NCBI RefSeq assembly: GCF_014701195.1 | Contig: NZ_AP018712.1 | Location: 1,134,501 to 1,198,500, forward strand | Origin: Tepiditoga spiralis | GTDB lineage: Bacteria; Thermotogota; Thermotogae; Petrotogales; Petrotogaceae | Direction: 5' to 3' | DNA: 64,000 nucleotides | Part shown: positions 1 to 8,820 of the stretch, piece after piece | How positions within the stretch are numbered: the stretch's first letter is position 1 | How the letters are laid out: each line of letters starts with the position of its first letter | Position numbers and translations under genes: made by a program | Notes under the pieces: model-generated | Database searches by the model: none | What the model was told of the DNA's origin: nothing | The model's input: only the letters and a program-made list of their open reading frames with translations

Positions 1-221
1 AAATACCATTCTCTAAATAAAAGTGCAATACATATTGCAGATGTTGAAAAAATACCTAATAAAAAAGCGTTATTTTTAAACATTCCAAAAGCCATTCCGG
101 TGTTTTGTGCATAGGTTAGTTTAATAAACCAAATATTTATAGGGTTTAAAGATAAAAAATCTCTTGACCAAATTTTTGAAATTTGATCAAGAAATATTGA
201 TATTGGAATTATCCAAGTCAT
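1..221 (-). CDS. lspA: Lipoprotein signal peptidase (signal peptidase II), 3' part cut by window edge
   Basis: Membrane aspartic protease that removes the signal peptide from prolipoproteins after lipid attachment. The minus strand reads MTWIIPISIFLDQISKIW and later AQNTGMAFGMF. These match the DQxxK helix and the N-x-G-x-AFG motif of LspA. The two catalytic aspartates normally lie in the C-terminal half, which is outside the window. The ATG at 221 lies 3 nt after the cheR stop, and an AAAAGG sequence in the end of cheR can serve as ribosome site, so the two are co-transcribed. About 73 codons are visible. A lipoprotein substrate (46629-48347) is encoded in this window. Identification rests on two short motifs plus hydrophobicity. 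Confidence 0.85.
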   Translation of the reverse strand, partial: MTWIIPISIFLDQISKIWSRDFLSLNPINIWFIKLTYAQNTGMAFGMFKNNAFLLGIFSTSAICIALLFREWY

Positions 222-224
222 AGC

Positions 225-1037
225 TTATACCTTTTGATAAAAGAATGGCGCTATTGTTTTTAAGCCTAATTCTCTATAATTAAATATTCTTTCAGTTGAT
301 CCTACAAATAGCACACCACCAGGTTTTAAAGCATCTACAAATTTTCTATACAACATATCTTTTGCGTCTGTATCAAAGTATATAACAACATTTCTACAAA
401 TAATTAAATCAAAATTTTTATCAAATGTATCCATTAATAGATTTAACCTTTTAAAGGTTATTCTTGTTTTATATTGTGGTTTTACTTTAAATTTTCCGTT
501 TTCAAGCTTCATAAAATACTTATCAATATCAGATGGAGAAAAATTAATTAAACTTCTTTTATCATAAATACCTTCTTGTGCTTTTTTTAGAACAAATTTA
601 TCAAAATCTGCAGCTAATATTTTTGCAGATGAAGGAGCATTAATTTGATCTAAAACAATAGATAAAGTATGTGGTTCTTCACCAGTTGAACATCCAGCAC
701 TCCAAGCTCTAAATTTCATTGGATTTTCTTTTAAAAGTTTAGGAAGTATTTCTTTTTTTAAATATTCCCATTTTTCTGGATTTCTAAAAAATTCAGTAAC
801 ATTTATTGTTAATTTATCTAAAAATTCATCCCAAAGTTTAGTATCTTTTCTGAGATTATTCATATATTCTCCATATGTTTTATATGAATGTTTTCTCATG
901 AGCATATCTATTCTCCTGCGTACTCTGTGTTGTTTGTATCCACTCAAATCAACTTCAAAATACGTATTTAAATCTTTTAATAATTTTTCATAATCTTTGT
1001 CATTGTAAGGTGATTTGTAAATTAAGCTTTCGTTCAT
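225..1037 (-). CDS. cheR: Chemotaxis protein methyltransferase CheR
   Basis: Transfers methyl groups from S-adenosylmethionine to glutamates of chemoreceptors. At 270 aa it has the usual family length. An N-terminal helical domain (about 10-75) is followed by NVTEFFRNP at 79-87. The SAM-binding AGCSTGEEP at 114-122, an acidic AADFD near 142-146 and CRNVVIYF at 214-221 then follow in canonical order. The ATG at 1037 has a GGAGGTG site just upstream. It lies between an exported protein and lspA on the same strand. No other chemotaxis gene is within the window, although a CheY-like receiver lies in the same gene run at 4030-4389. Chemoreceptor methylation is assumed from the family. Confidence 0.95.
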   Translation of the reverse strand: MNESLIYKSPYNDKDYEKLLKDLNTYFEVDLSGYKQHRVRRRIDMLMRKHSYKTYGEYMNNLRKDTKLWDEFLDKLTINVTEFFRNPEKWEYLKKEILPKLLKENPMKFRAWSAGCSTGEEPHTLSIVLDQINAPSSAKILAADFDKFVLKKAQEGIYDKRSLINFSPSDIDKYFMKLENGKFKVKPQYKTRITFKRLNLLMDTFDKNFDLIICRNVVIYFDTDAKDMLYRKFVDALKPGGVLFVGSTERIFNYRELGLKTIAPFFYQKV

Positions 1038-1058
1038 ATGACACCTCCGTATTTATTT

Positions 1059-1805
1059 TTAAATTTTTAAATAAAATGAAAGTCCAAAACCATTATTTGA
1101 ATATAATAAATAAATATTTTCAATAAGAGGAAATCTAATATTGAATTTATTTTCATTTATAGAGAAAAATTTTGAATTTATATTTAAAGTGTTATTTTTC
1201 TTATTAAAGTAGAAGTTAAAGTCTCTATTTAAAATATAAAGTTCATAATTATCTTTTAACATAGTAATATATAACCCTTTATAATACAAGGTTATTTTTT
1301 TGTTTATATTAAATAAATTCAAATCAATTCCAATTTCATTATTATTTATACCAATATTTATCTCGGAATTTTCAAAATTTTGTGTATTTATCCAATAAGA
1401 AGTGTGAAATAAGCCTTTTTGGAAGTTTATTCCAGCATAAAGGTCATTCAAAGATAAAAGTATATAATTATCCATAACGATTGTATAGCCAAAAAAATTT
1501 TTTTTAAAAAAATCTGGAGAGGTTATACTGTTTAATTTTCTATAAGTTATTTCAAATCCTGGTTGTGAAAATTCCACATATTTAATTATATCATTAATTT
1601 TTGATGTTTCAACAGTATTATTTATAAATTTGAATTCATAATTTATAGAAGCTGAATAAATATCTTCTAATTTAAATTTAAAATCAAAAGAATATTTGAA
1701 AGTTTTTCCGTAGTCTTGAACTAAAAAAATTTTATTAGAATTATTATTAGAAAAGGATAGTGTAATTATTATAGTAAAAAGAATAAAAATAATTTTTTTA
1801 ATCAT
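1059..1805 (-). CDS. Exported protein of unknown function
   Basis: I do not recognise this protein. It has 248 aa from the ATG at 1805, which is preceded by GGGGGAT; a TTG 12 nt earlier would overlap that ribosome site and is less likely. Residues 2-18 form a lysine-led hydrophobic signal peptide without a lipobox cysteine. The rest is rich in Asn, Phe, Ile, Tyr and alternating hydrophobic residues, which suggests beta-strands, perhaps a periplasmic or outer-membrane (toga) beta protein; that is inference. It starts just after the yebC terminator and is followed by cheR with a 21-nt gap, so it probably heads a unit with cheR and lspA. Confidence 0.7.
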   Translation of the reverse strand: MIKKIIFILFTIIITLSFSNNNSNKIFLVQDYGKTFKYSFDFKFKLEDIYSASINYEFKFINNTVETSKINDIIKYVEFSQPGFEITYRKLNSITSPDFFKKNFFGYTIVMDNYILLSLNDLYAGINFQKGLFHTSYWINTQNFENSEINIGINNNEIGIDLNLFNINKKITLYYKGLYITMLKDNYELYILNRDFNFYFNKKNNTLNINSKFFSINENKFNIRFPLIENIYLLYSNNGFGLSFYLKI

Positions 1806-1821
1806 TTTATCCCCCAATAGT

Positions 1822-1843
1822 AAAAAAACGGGGAATGTCCCCG
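1822..1843 (-). terminator. Rho-independent terminator of yebC
   Basis: On the minus strand CGGGGA-CAT-TCCCCG (1829-1843) is followed by seven T (complement of 1822-1828). It lies between yebC and the exported protein at 1059-1805, whose ribosome site begins only about 7 nt later. That downstream unit therefore needs read-through or a promoter inside yebC. Confidence 0.9.
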
Positions 1844-1860
1844 CCTTTTGTTTTTATTAA

Positions 1861-2610
1861 TTACATATTTTCTGCAATTCTTTCCATTTCTTCATCATCT
1901 ATATCTTCATTACCATAAACATTTTGTACATCGTCATTTTCTTCTAATGCATTTAAAAGTTTAAATAATTTTTCAGCAGGGCTTCCTGTTAATTTTACAG
2001 TTGTTTTTGGATTATAAGTTAAATCTGCTTTTACTGTATATTTATCTTTTAAAGCATCTCTTACTGTACCAAGAGCATCTGGAGCTGCTGTTATTTCTAC
2101 TGGATCTGTTGAATCATCAACGTCTTCTGCTCCTGCTTCAATAGCTTCCATCATGAATTCATCCATATCAGCAATTTCTTCTTTTGGTATAGTTATTAAA
2201 GCTTTTTTTTCAAAGTTCCAAGCAACAGCACCACTTTCAGCTAATGAACCACCATGTTTAGAAAGAATATGTCTTACTTCTTGAGCTGATCTATTTTTAT
2301 TGTTTGTAACAACAGAAATTATTAATGCAACTCCTTCTGGCCCATATCCTTCATACATGAGTTCGAAAAGTTCTTCTCCACCTAATTCACCAGTACCTTT
2401 TTTTATAGCAGTTTCAATCTTATCTTTTGGCATATTAGCGTCTCTTGCTTTTTCTATTGCTGATCTCAATCTTGCATTTGATTCTGGGTCGCCACCTTCT
2501 CTTGCAGCAACTGTCAATTCTCTAATGAGCTTTGTGAAAATTTTTGATTTCTTAGCGTCTTGTGCGCCTTTTCTGTGTTGAATGTTGGACCATTTATTAT
2601 GTCCTGACAT
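1861..2610 (-). CDS. yebC: YebC/PmpR-family protein (TACO1 family)
   Basis: Member of the YebC/PmpR/TACO1 family, described both as DNA-binding regulators and as factors that relieve ribosome stalling. At 249 aa it has normal length. The N-terminus MSGHNKWSNIQHRKGAQD is the family signature. GPEGVALIISVVTNNKNRSAQEVRHI (positions about 90-115) is the conserved core, and the C-terminus is acidic. It follows the SpoIIE-type phosphatase by 17 nt and ends at a strong terminator, so it closes the operon that begins at 4958. The family assignment is certain; which of the proposed roles applies here cannot be read from sequence. Confidence 0.95.
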   Translation of the reverse strand: MSGHNKWSNIQHRKGAQDAKKSKIFTKLIRELTVAAREGGDPESNARLRSAIEKARDANMPKDKIETAIKKGTGELGGEELFELMYEGYGPEGVALIISVVTNNKNRSAQEVRHILSKHGGSLAESGAVAWNFEKKALITIPKEEIADMDEFMMEAIEAGAEDVDDSTDPVEITAAPDALGTVRDALKDKYTVKADLTYNPKTTVKLTGSPAEKLFKLLNALEENDDVQNVYGNEDIDDEEMERIAENM

Positions 2611-2627
2611 GTGAATCCCTCCTATAT

Positions 2628-4037
2628 TTAATAACTTTTTATTGCTAACAAAGTAGTATCATCGTGTTGTGGTGCTTCTTTTACAAAATCATCTACTGCT
2701 TCTATTATACTTTTAACTATTACATCCATATTTTCTTGTGTTTTCTGTTTTATTAATTTTTCAAGTCTTTCATATTCAAATTCATCACCAGCACCATTTC
2801 TTGCCTCTGTTATTCCATCTGTATAAGTTACAAACAAAAACGAATCCTTATAGTTGTAATTTTCAACTATTAAAGGATTTTCTTCGATGATGCCTAATGG
2901 TAATCCAGATGCTTTTGAAATTTTATATTCTCCATCTATAAATATTGGAGTATTATTATGACCTGCGTTTATTATTTTAACACTTTTTTCTTTAGAGTTC
3001 AATAGGATAAATATTGCTGTTACAAAAGTGTCATCGGGAATATTTTGAGAAAGATAATGATTTAAATATATTGCTAATTCTTCTATTGATTCGCTTTTTT
3101 CTATACGACTTTTTAAAACAGCTTTAACGGAACTCATTATTAATGCAGCAGGAACACCTTTTCCAGATACATCGGCAAGTATTCCAAAAAGTCTATCTTC
3201 ATCCAATTTTATAAGATCATAATAGTCTCCTCCAACATCAAATGCAGAACGATAAAATGCTGACGATTCTATTTTTTTTAATTTAGGAATTTCATGAGGT
3301 AAAAGAGATTCTTGTATTTGTTTTGCAAATTTTAATTGATTTGAAATTTTTTCTTGTTTTATTCGATCATTTAGATAATCCATTGTATCAAATCCAAAAG
3401 ATAATTGTTCGGTAACTGATTCCATTATTTTTTTATCTGAAGCCAAGAAAAAAGAATTATCTTTTTTTCCATATAATAAAACAAAGCCCCAAATTTTTAC
3501 ATCTGATTTTATAGGAATTAATAATATAGATTTTTCGCTTTTATTTAAAGGATCGGTTTCAGATAAAATTGTTTTGAAATTTTTTTCTTTATAAAAATAA
3601 TTTATTAAATTAGGGATAGTTTCAAAACCAGTTGTTGTTAATTCTAAAAATAAAGGTTTAAATGAAAGATCTAATGTAGAATTGTTAAACTCTCCTATTA
3701 CTACATTTTCAAAATCAACTATATCTTTTAATCTATTAACAATTTTATCAATAGTTAATCTTGGATCTTTAACAGAAAAAATGAGTTTACTTATATCTAA
3801 TATGGTTGTGAGTTCTTCATATGTTCTTGATATTTCTTCGAATTGAGCTTGTAAGATCATAGTTGTTTCTTCAATTTGAGATTTATAATTATTCATTTCC
3901 ACAATGTAATTATCTATTAAAGTATTTATTCTATTTGAAATTTCTTCATTAGAAATATTTTTTATATCATCTTTGAAAATGTTTAGAATATTATTTAATT
4001 TTAAATATATATCAATAATATTTATCACATCATTCAC
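2628..4037 (-). CDS. PP2C-type (SpoIIE/RsbU) serine phosphatase with GAF-like domain
   Basis: Metal-dependent serine/threonine phosphatase of the kind that acts on anti-sigma-factor antagonists. It has 469 aa. An N-terminal coiled-coil region (about 15-85) precedes a GAF-like sensor domain (about 90-220). The signalling linker [14 protein letters not shown] leads into the phosphatase core, with the metal-binding aspartates in FDVGGDYYD and [23 protein letters not shown], and the C-terminal [10 protein letters not shown]. Its start overlaps the end of the receiver gene at 4030-4389 by 8 nt, so the two are translationally coupled and probably form a response-regulator-controlled phosphatase. 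No STAS antagonist or anti-sigma kinase is visible nearby, so the substrate is unknown. Confidence 0.9.
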   Translation of the reverse strand: MNDVINIIDIYLKLNNILNIFKDDIKNISNEEISNRINTLIDNYIVEMNNYKSQIEETTMILQAQFEEISRTYEELTTILDISKLIFSVKDPRLTIDKIVNRLKDIVDFENVVIGEFNNSTLDLSFKPLFLELTTTGFETIPNLINYFYKEKNFKTILSETDPLNKSEKSILLIPIKSDVKIWGFVLLYGKKDNSFFLASDKKIMESVTEQLSFGFDTMDYLNDRIKQEKISNQLKFAKQIQESLLPHEIPKLKKIESSAFYRSAFDVGGDYYDLIKLDEDRLFGILADVSGKGVPAALIMSSVKAVLKSRIEKSESIEELAIYLNHYLSQNIPDDTFVTAIFILLNSKEKSVKIINAGHNNTPIFIDGEYKISKASGLPLGIIEENPLIVENYNYKDSFLFVTYTDGITEARNGAGDEFEYERLEKLIKQKTQENMDVIVKSIIEAVDDFVKEAPQHDDTTLLAIKSY

Positions 4038-4389
4038 CTGCGATTTCTTTTATTGTATCTAATAAAAGTTTTGGACTAAAAGGTTTTGTCATTACTTTTT
4101 TTGCACCCAAAGAAATAGCATAAACCTCATCTGATTCTCCGCCTTTAGCTGTTAAAACAATTATAGGAATGTTTATATTTTCTTCTTTTAATTTTTTTAA
4201 AACAGTGAAGCCATCCATTATAGGCATCATTATATCTAAACATACGACATCTGGTTTTATTTCTTTTATTTTATTATAGCCCTCTTCTCCATTTGTTGCT
4301 TCGTAAATTTCATAACCTGCGGTTTTTAAATTAAAGGTTATTATTTTTCTAAGAACATCAGAATCATCAACAACAAGAACTTTTTTCAT
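4030..4389 (-). CDS. Single-domain response regulator (CheY-like receiver)
   Basis: Stand-alone phosphoacceptor receiver domain of 119 aa without an output domain. It shows the acidic pair D8-D9, phosphoacceptor D52 (in CLDIMMP), T80 (in IVLTAKG) and K102 (in TKPFSP), which is a complete receiver active site. The 8-nt overlap with the SpoIIE-type phosphatase suggests that it acts on or with that enzyme. It could also serve chemotaxis, since cheR lies downstream. No cognate histidine kinase is in the window. It starts 23 nt after the DUF2344 gene and belongs to the same transcript. Confidence 0.93.
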   Translation of the reverse strand: MKKVLVVDDSDVLRKIITFNLKTAGYEIYEATNGEEGYNKIKEIKPDVVCLDIMMPIMDGFTVLKKLKEENINIPIIVLTAKGGESDEVYAISLGAKKVMTKPFSPKLLLDTIKEIAGE

Positions 4390-4412
4390 ATAGATCCCTC
4401 CAAATAATTGTT

Positions 4413-4958
4413 TTAATTATTTTTTAATAATGTTTTTTTACAGATTAAATAAACAAATTCTCTTTGATATTCTTCATATTTTAAGTCTTTTAAAATATTA
4501 TGAAAATTTTTTATATCTCTATAATATTCTATCACAAAAATATTTTTTTTGTTTTTGAAAGCTTTTAAATTTGAAAATTCAGGATTGATTTTTAATAATT
4601 TTTCATACATATTTTTAGATAAATAAGCGGTTATGTAATAACCTTTGATTTCATTTACTGGAGTATATTTATCATCAACTATTTTTGCGTCCATCAAAGT
4701 TAAACCTTTTGGAGATTTTTTATTAAAATTAGAAAAATCAAAATTTTTTATTGTATCAACAGCAATGTATAATTCTTTAACCATATATCCAAGAGGTATT
4801 GGAGGAGAGAATGAAAAAGAAGGTATTGGATGGTACCCTTTTGAAAATTTCATAGGACAATTTAATCTTCTTAAGGTATACTCTATTGCTCTATTAGTAT
4901 CATGATGTGATGTATAAATAAACTTTCCGTGCTTTTTAATTTTTAATAAATATCTCAT
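4413..4958 (-). CDS. DUF2344 (TIGR03936, radical-SAM-linked) protein
   Basis: A protein of 181 aa. The opening [20 protein letters not shown], followed by [21 protein letters not shown], is typical of the DUF2344 family. Its members are often fused to or adjacent to a radical SAM protein; no biochemical role is established that I know of. Here it is free-standing, heads the minus-strand run down to yebC, and has no radical SAM gene beside it (the nearest are at 41 and 54 kb). It is divergent from the penicillin-binding protein gene across a 56-bp gap that contains a plus-strand promoter. Confidence 0.85.
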   Translation of the reverse strand: MRYLLKIKKHGKFIYTSHHDTNRAIEYTLRRLNCPMKFSKGYHPIPSFSFSPPIPLGYMVKELYIAVDTIKNFDFSNFNKKSPKGLTLMDAKIVDDKYTPVNEIKGYYITAYLSKNMYEKLLKINPEFSNLKAFKNKKNIFVIEYYRDIKNFHNILKDLKYEEYQREFVYLICKKTLLKNN

Positions 4959-4972
4959 TTTAGGCTCCTTTA

Positions 4973-4981
4973 TGGTATAAT
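4973..4981 (+). promoter_or_regulatory. Extended -10 promoter of the penicillin-binding protein gene
   Basis: TGGTATAAT matches the extended -10 consensus TGnTATAAT exactly. No good -35 is visible (TCTCAT at the expected place), which is usual for this class. It predicts a transcript start near 4988, about 27 nt before the TTG start. Confidence 0.7.
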
Positions 4982-5014
4982 ATTTTTAGACTTTTAGTGA
5001 ATGGAGGAATTATT

Positions 5015-7105
5015 TTGAAAAGTTTTATAAGTGGCTTTATTTTAACTTTTATATCTTTTTTAATAATATTTTTTTATACAAATTCTTTTTATAAAAATAC
5101 AAAATCTATATTTTTTGTCAATTCAAATTATAACACCTATTTATTTGATGATAATGAGATGATTTTACCAACAAAATACAAATATGTTAAATTAGAGAAC
5201 GTGCCTGAAGAATTAATATACTATTTGATATGGTCCGAAGACAGAAATTTTTTTGAACATTTTGGAGTTAATCCAAAAGCTATATTAAGAGCTTTTTACA
5301 TAAATATCAAAGAAAAAAACTTTTCTCAAGGTGGAAGTACACTAACTCAACAATTGGCTAAAACTGTTTATCTTTCACACGAAAAAACTTTTAAAAGAAA
5401 AATTTTAGATATGATGTTAGCTTTTTTTATAGAAAGATCTTATTCAAAAGATGAGATATTAGAAGGATATATAAATAGTGTTTATCAAGGAAATGATATA
5501 TCTGGTTTTGGTGCTTCATCAATGAGATATTTTAGAAAAGATATTTTTGAATTAAATACAGAAGAAATGTTACTTCTTGTAGGAATAATAAATGGTCCAG
5601 AACTTTATAATCCTTATAGATATCCAGATAGAGCAAAAAAACAAGCCATAAAACTTTTATATTCTATAGAAAATAACCCATTTATAAAAGATAAGGCTAA
5701 GATAGAAAAAAGAATAAATGAAATGACAATATATCCGTTGGATTATAAGAAAGAGTATTTAAATTTTATATATCAAGCTAAATCAGAAGAAAGTAAGATA
5801 GGATTAAAAGGTGGTGGATATACAATAAAAACTACCTTTAATAAAGATGTTTATGAATCAGTTACTTTAAATGCAAGTACATCTTCTATAGTTATAAATA
5901 ATAAAAATGGAAAAATATTAAGTTTTTGGGGAAGTCAATACTCTAATTTTATGTCTTTAAAACAAATTGGGTCTAATATAAAACCATTTTATTACTTACT
6001 TGCTATTGAAAAAGGATATACTCCAGATACAATATTACCAGACAAACCAATTAATTTTGGTAGTTGGTCTCCACAAAATTTTGATAATAAGTTTAGAGGC
6101 GAAGTTAAATTAAAAGATGCATTAATACATTCTTTAAATGTTCCTTCTATATATTTAGCTACTCATATAGGTAATTCTCCAACAGAATCAATTGATCAAA
6201 TAAAAAATTTTTTAATAAATAATATAAATCTAAAAGGAAAGTATACATCAGATTTAACTTTAGCTTTAGGAACACTTGAAAGTAATCCATACAATATGGT
6301 TAGAGCTTTTTGTATTTTCCCAAATTATGGATTGATACCTAAAATTTATTCTATTTCAGAAATATATGATAGAAAAGGAAATTTAATTTATAAAAAATAT
6401 CCAGAAATAGAAAAAAAAGTAAACATTTCAAATGAAACTTATTCCACTATGAATCAACTTTTAAGAGGCGTTATTGAAAATGGAAGTGGAAAAAAAGCCA
6501 ATGTTGATGGAATTGATATACATGGAAAAACGGGTACTGCAGAATATGCAACTTGGTTTACTGGATTTACTGGTTCAAAAGGAGTTTCGGTTAGAGTTGA
6601 TGGTAAAGGGCTTTTATCTACAACTTCATCAGTACCAGTTGCTTCAAGAATAATAAAAAATTTTATATATATTGGTAATAATTTTGAAGTTCCATTATAT
6701 ATAAATGTAAAAAACGTTTTTCAAAAAACAGATTTTTTTGATGATCCAATAACCTTTATTTCAAAAGGGTTTGATGTTATTCAATATTTGAAATATGCTA
6801 AACTTAAATTCAATATTAATGAACTTAAACTAAAAATAAACAAAGTTATATCTCAAATAGAAGATCTTTATCCAGACATTGCAAAAAATCTGAACGAGTG
6901 GAAAGATAAAAATTTAGTTGATTTTTTAAATAATCCTTTTGTTTTTATACAAAATGGATATGATATAGATGATTATTTAAATAAAATGGTTTGGACTGAA
7001 AAATTAAAAGATAAATTGATAAAGGTCAAGTCACAATTAGAAGATCTTTATCCAGATATTGCAAAAAAGATAGATTTATTTTTAAAATTAAAGGAGAAAA
7101 AATAA
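5015..7105 (+). CDS. Class A penicillin-binding protein (glycosyltransferase/transpeptidase)
   Basis: Bifunctional peptidoglycan synthase. It has 696 aa from the TTG at 5015, which sits 7 nt after GGAGG; a GTG at 4997 in the same frame would include the ribosome site. There is one N-terminal membrane anchor (about 5-24). The GT51 glycosyltransferase shows SEDRNFFEHFG (catalytic E75), QGGSTLTQQLAK (105-116) and FIERSYSKDEILEGYINSVY (138-157). The transpeptidase shows SxxK at S320-K323, SLN at 373-375 and KTGTAE at 505-510. Residues 577-686 are an unusual tail of two similar segments that each end in LYPDIAK, 60 residues apart. The downstream gene overlaps its stop by 1 nt. Confidence 0.95.
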   Translation: MKSFISGFILTFISFLIIFFYTNSFYKNTKSIFFVNSNYNTYLFDDNEMILPTKYKYVKLENVPEELIYYLIWSEDRNFFEHFGVNPKAILRAFYINIKEKNFSQGGSTLTQQLAKTVYLSHEKTFKRKILDMMLAFFIERSYSKDEILEGYINSVYQGNDISGFGASSMRYFRKDIFELNTEEMLLLVGIINGPELYNPYRYPDRAKKQAIKLLYSIENNPFIKDKAKIEKRINEMTIYPLDYKKEYLNFIYQAKSEESKIGLKGGGYTIKTTFNKDVYESVTLNASTSSIVINNKNGKILSFWGSQYSNFMSLKQIGSNIKPFYYLLAIEKGYTPDTILPDKPINFGSWSPQNFDNKFRGEVKLKDALIHSLNVPSIYLATHIGNSPTESIDQIKNFLINNINLKGKYTSDLTLALGTLESNPYNMVRAFCIFPNYGLIPKIYSISEIYDRKGNLIYKKYPEIEKKVNISNETYSTMNQLLRGVIENGSGKKANVDGIDIHGKTGTAEYATWFTGFTGSKGVSVRVDGKGLLSTTSSVPVASRIIKNFIYIGNNFEVPLYINVKNVFQKTDFFDDPITFISKGFDVIQYLKYAKLKFNINELKLKINKVISQIEDLYPDIAKNLNEWKDKNLVDFLNNPFVFIQNGYDIDDYLNKMVWTEKLKDKLIKVKSQLEDLYPDIAKKIDLFLKLKEKK

Positions 7106-7884
7106 TGAATAAATTAAAAAAAGGAAAAACTTTATTGAAAAAAAATGAAGTTCCAAAAAAATTTATTTATATAAAATCTGGGATTGTTTCAGATTCAAAA
7201 ACAAAATATTCTTCTAATAATTTTATAGGGTTTATTCCATTTTTATTACAAATACCAATAATTTCATCGTATAAAGTAGTTGAAGATATTGAATATGAAG
7301 AATATGAAAAAATTTCTGATATATCAGAAGAAAATATGAATTTTCTTTTAAAAGATATATCCAAAAATTATATATCATTAGCATATTATGGATTAACTAA
7401 AAAATTCCCAAATCCCGAAGAAGTATTTTTATGTAAATCTGGAAAAACTGAAAAAGAATATGCAGTTGAAGATGATGAGGATGTTATAGATTTTATTGAT
7501 AATTTTGATTTTTTAATGAATGTAGAAGAAGTTGAAGTTCCAAAAAAATTTGATGAATTTGAAAGTCTTTTAAAACAATATTTACAAGAGTTTTCAATAA
7601 TGAAATTTGTTAATTTATTAAAATCAGCACTGAATGAGTTTGAAGAAGAACAGTGGGAACCAATGTTATTAGAGTTGTTTGATAGAATAATAACTATGGA
7701 AGATAGAGCTTTAATGCTTTATGTTGTTTATATAGCTGCTATGAAATTTAATGATGTAAAAATAATAAACAAGTTTTTAAAGAAAAATTGGGAGGTTTTA
7801 AGATTTCATGGTAAAAATAATTGGTTGGATTATGCTATGAGCTATATGAATAATAAGATTTTCTTATCGGAGGCTAACAAATGA
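7105..7884 (+). CDS. Degenerate cyclic-nucleotide-binding-like protein
   Basis: A protein of 259 aa whose exact family I do not recognise. The N-terminal 75 residues (KGKTLLKKNEVPKKFIYIK, SGIV, then GFIPFLLQIPIISSYKVVED) follow the strand pattern of a Crp-type cNMP-binding fold. The phosphate-binding cassette is not evident. The rest is acidic and helical with no DNA-binding motif. Its ATG overlaps the stop of the penicillin-binding protein by 1 nt, with AAGGAG upstream, and its own end overlaps the next gene by 4 nt. Coupling to cell-wall synthesis is inferred only from position. Confidence 0.7.
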   Translation: MNKLKKGKTLLKKNEVPKKFIYIKSGIVSDSKTKYSSNNFIGFIPFLLQIPIISSYKVVEDIEYEEYEKISDISEENMNFLLKDISKNYISLAYYGLTKKFPNPEEVFLCKSGKTEKEYAVEDDEDVIDFIDNFDFLMNVEEVEVPKKFDEFESLLKQYLQEFSIMKFVNLLKSALNEFEEEQWEPMLLELFDRIITMEDRALMLYVVYIAAMKFNDVKIINKFLKKNWEVLRFHGKNNWLDYAMSYMNNKIFLSEANK

Positions 7885-8372
7885 ATTATTCGTTAATTGA
7901 AAATTTTGGAATTAAAATAGATGGAGTTTATAAAATAAAATCTGGTATAGCGATAGGAGTAATATTTTCAGAAGATTCTTCAAGTATTATAATGGTTTAT
8001 ACTAAAGGGGATATAATTGGTATAGATAAATTTTATTATAATATAGGAATAATAGATTATTATGGACTAGATGATTTTGAGTATGAAATTATTCAAGATA
8101 CTGATTTTTTTAGTCAATTAAAGAATGAAAATGAATCTGATAAGTTTGAAAAGATGCTTAAAAATCAAATGCTAGAATTACTCGCTTTTTCAAATGAAAA
8201 GAAAGAAAAAGTATTTTATTTTTGTTTAAAAAAGATAAAAATGAATTCTGGAAAAATAAAAGGTATACCAAAGCAATTTATAGATGAATTAAAAATAGAT
8301 ATGGGAATAGAGAATTTAATAAATGAAGAAAAAATTGAATTAGTGGATGATGTGTACAAGATAAAACAATGA
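7881..8372 (+). CDS. Second small Crp-like effector-domain protein
   Basis: A protein of 163 aa of uncertain family. Residues 15-75 (GVYKIKSGIAIGVIF, then VYTKGDIIGIDKFYYN) look like the beta-roll of a Crp/Fnr effector domain, where GDIIG occupies the place of the usual G-E-x-x-G turn. The C-terminal third (KIKGIPKQFIDELKIDMGI, EKIELVDDVYKI) could be a reduced winged helix but lacks a clear recognition helix. It overlaps the upstream gene by 4 nt (ATGA), so the pair is translationally coupled and may form a heteromer. It is followed by the rplU promoter. Confidence 0.65.
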   Translation: MNYSLIENFGIKIDGVYKIKSGIAIGVIFSEDSSSIIMVYTKGDIIGIDKFYYNIGIIDYYGLDDFEYEIIQDTDFFSQLKNENESDKFEKMLKNQMLELLAFSNEKKEKVFYFCLKKIKMNSGKIKGIPKQFIDELKIDMGIENLINEEKIELVDDVYKIKQ

Positions 8373-8411
8373 AAAATTTACATATTTTTCATAAAAATTG
8401 TTTTTCTAATA

Positions 8412-8420
8412 TGATAGAAT
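8412..8420 (+). promoter_or_regulatory. Extended -10 promoter of the rplU operon
   Basis: TGATAGAAT is one mismatch from TGnTATAAT and is preceded by AT-rich sequence without a clear -35. The predicted transcript start is near 8427, leaving a leader of about 79 nt before rplU. Confidence 0.5.
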
Positions 8421-8426
8421 TAGCGA

Positions 8427-8505
8427 GTGGACTGTGGTTTTAAATCCAATTTTTTTTGGTACCTTTAGTCCCAACTTATTATTCCATAAAACAGGAGGTG
8501 ACACT
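8427..8505 (+). promoter_or_regulatory. Structured 5' leader of rplU (candidate L21 leader)
   Basis: GGACT near 8429 can pair with AGTCC near 8467, enclosing a hairpin CCAA-T6-TTGG (about 8447-8460). The ribosome site AGGAGGTG (8493-8500) follows. L21 leader RNAs are known upstream of rplU in Firmicutes. Whether this belongs to that class or is only analogous cannot be settled without a covariance search. Confidence 0.4.
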
Positions 8506-8820
8506 ATGTACGCTATTATTGACTTTGGTGGTAAGCAGTACAAGGTAGAAGAAGGTCAAGTTCTTTATACCGAAACAGTAAAAGGTATAGAGGCAGGATC
8601 AGAATATGTTTTTGACAAAGTAGTATTCCTAAAGAGCGAAGATGGAGCAAAAATGGGAAAACCATTTGTTGAAGGTGCAAGTGTAAAGGCAGAAGTTGTT
8701 GAACACGGAAGAGACAACAAAATTTTAGTTGTTAAATTTAGAGGAAGAAAAATGTATAGAAGAAGAATGGGCCATAGACAAAATTATACAGCTTTAAAAA
8801 TAACAAAAATTGTTGGATGA
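8506..8820 (+). CDS. rplU: 50S ribosomal protein L21
   Basis: Binds 23S rRNA in the large subunit. It has 104 aa from the ATG at 8506, which has AGGAGGTG upstream; in-frame codons reaching back to 8434 lie in the leader and are not needed. [18 protein letters not shown] is the standard L21 N-terminus, and [15 protein letters not shown] near the end is the conserved basic segment. The stop overlaps the prp start by 4 nt (ATGA), giving the classic rplU-prp-rpmA order. Confidence 0.97.
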   Translation: MYAIIDFGGKQYKVEEGQVLYTETVKGIEAGSEYVFDKVVFLKSEDGAKMGKPFVEGASVKAEVVEHGRDNKILVVKFRGRKMYRRRMGHRQNYTALKITKIVG

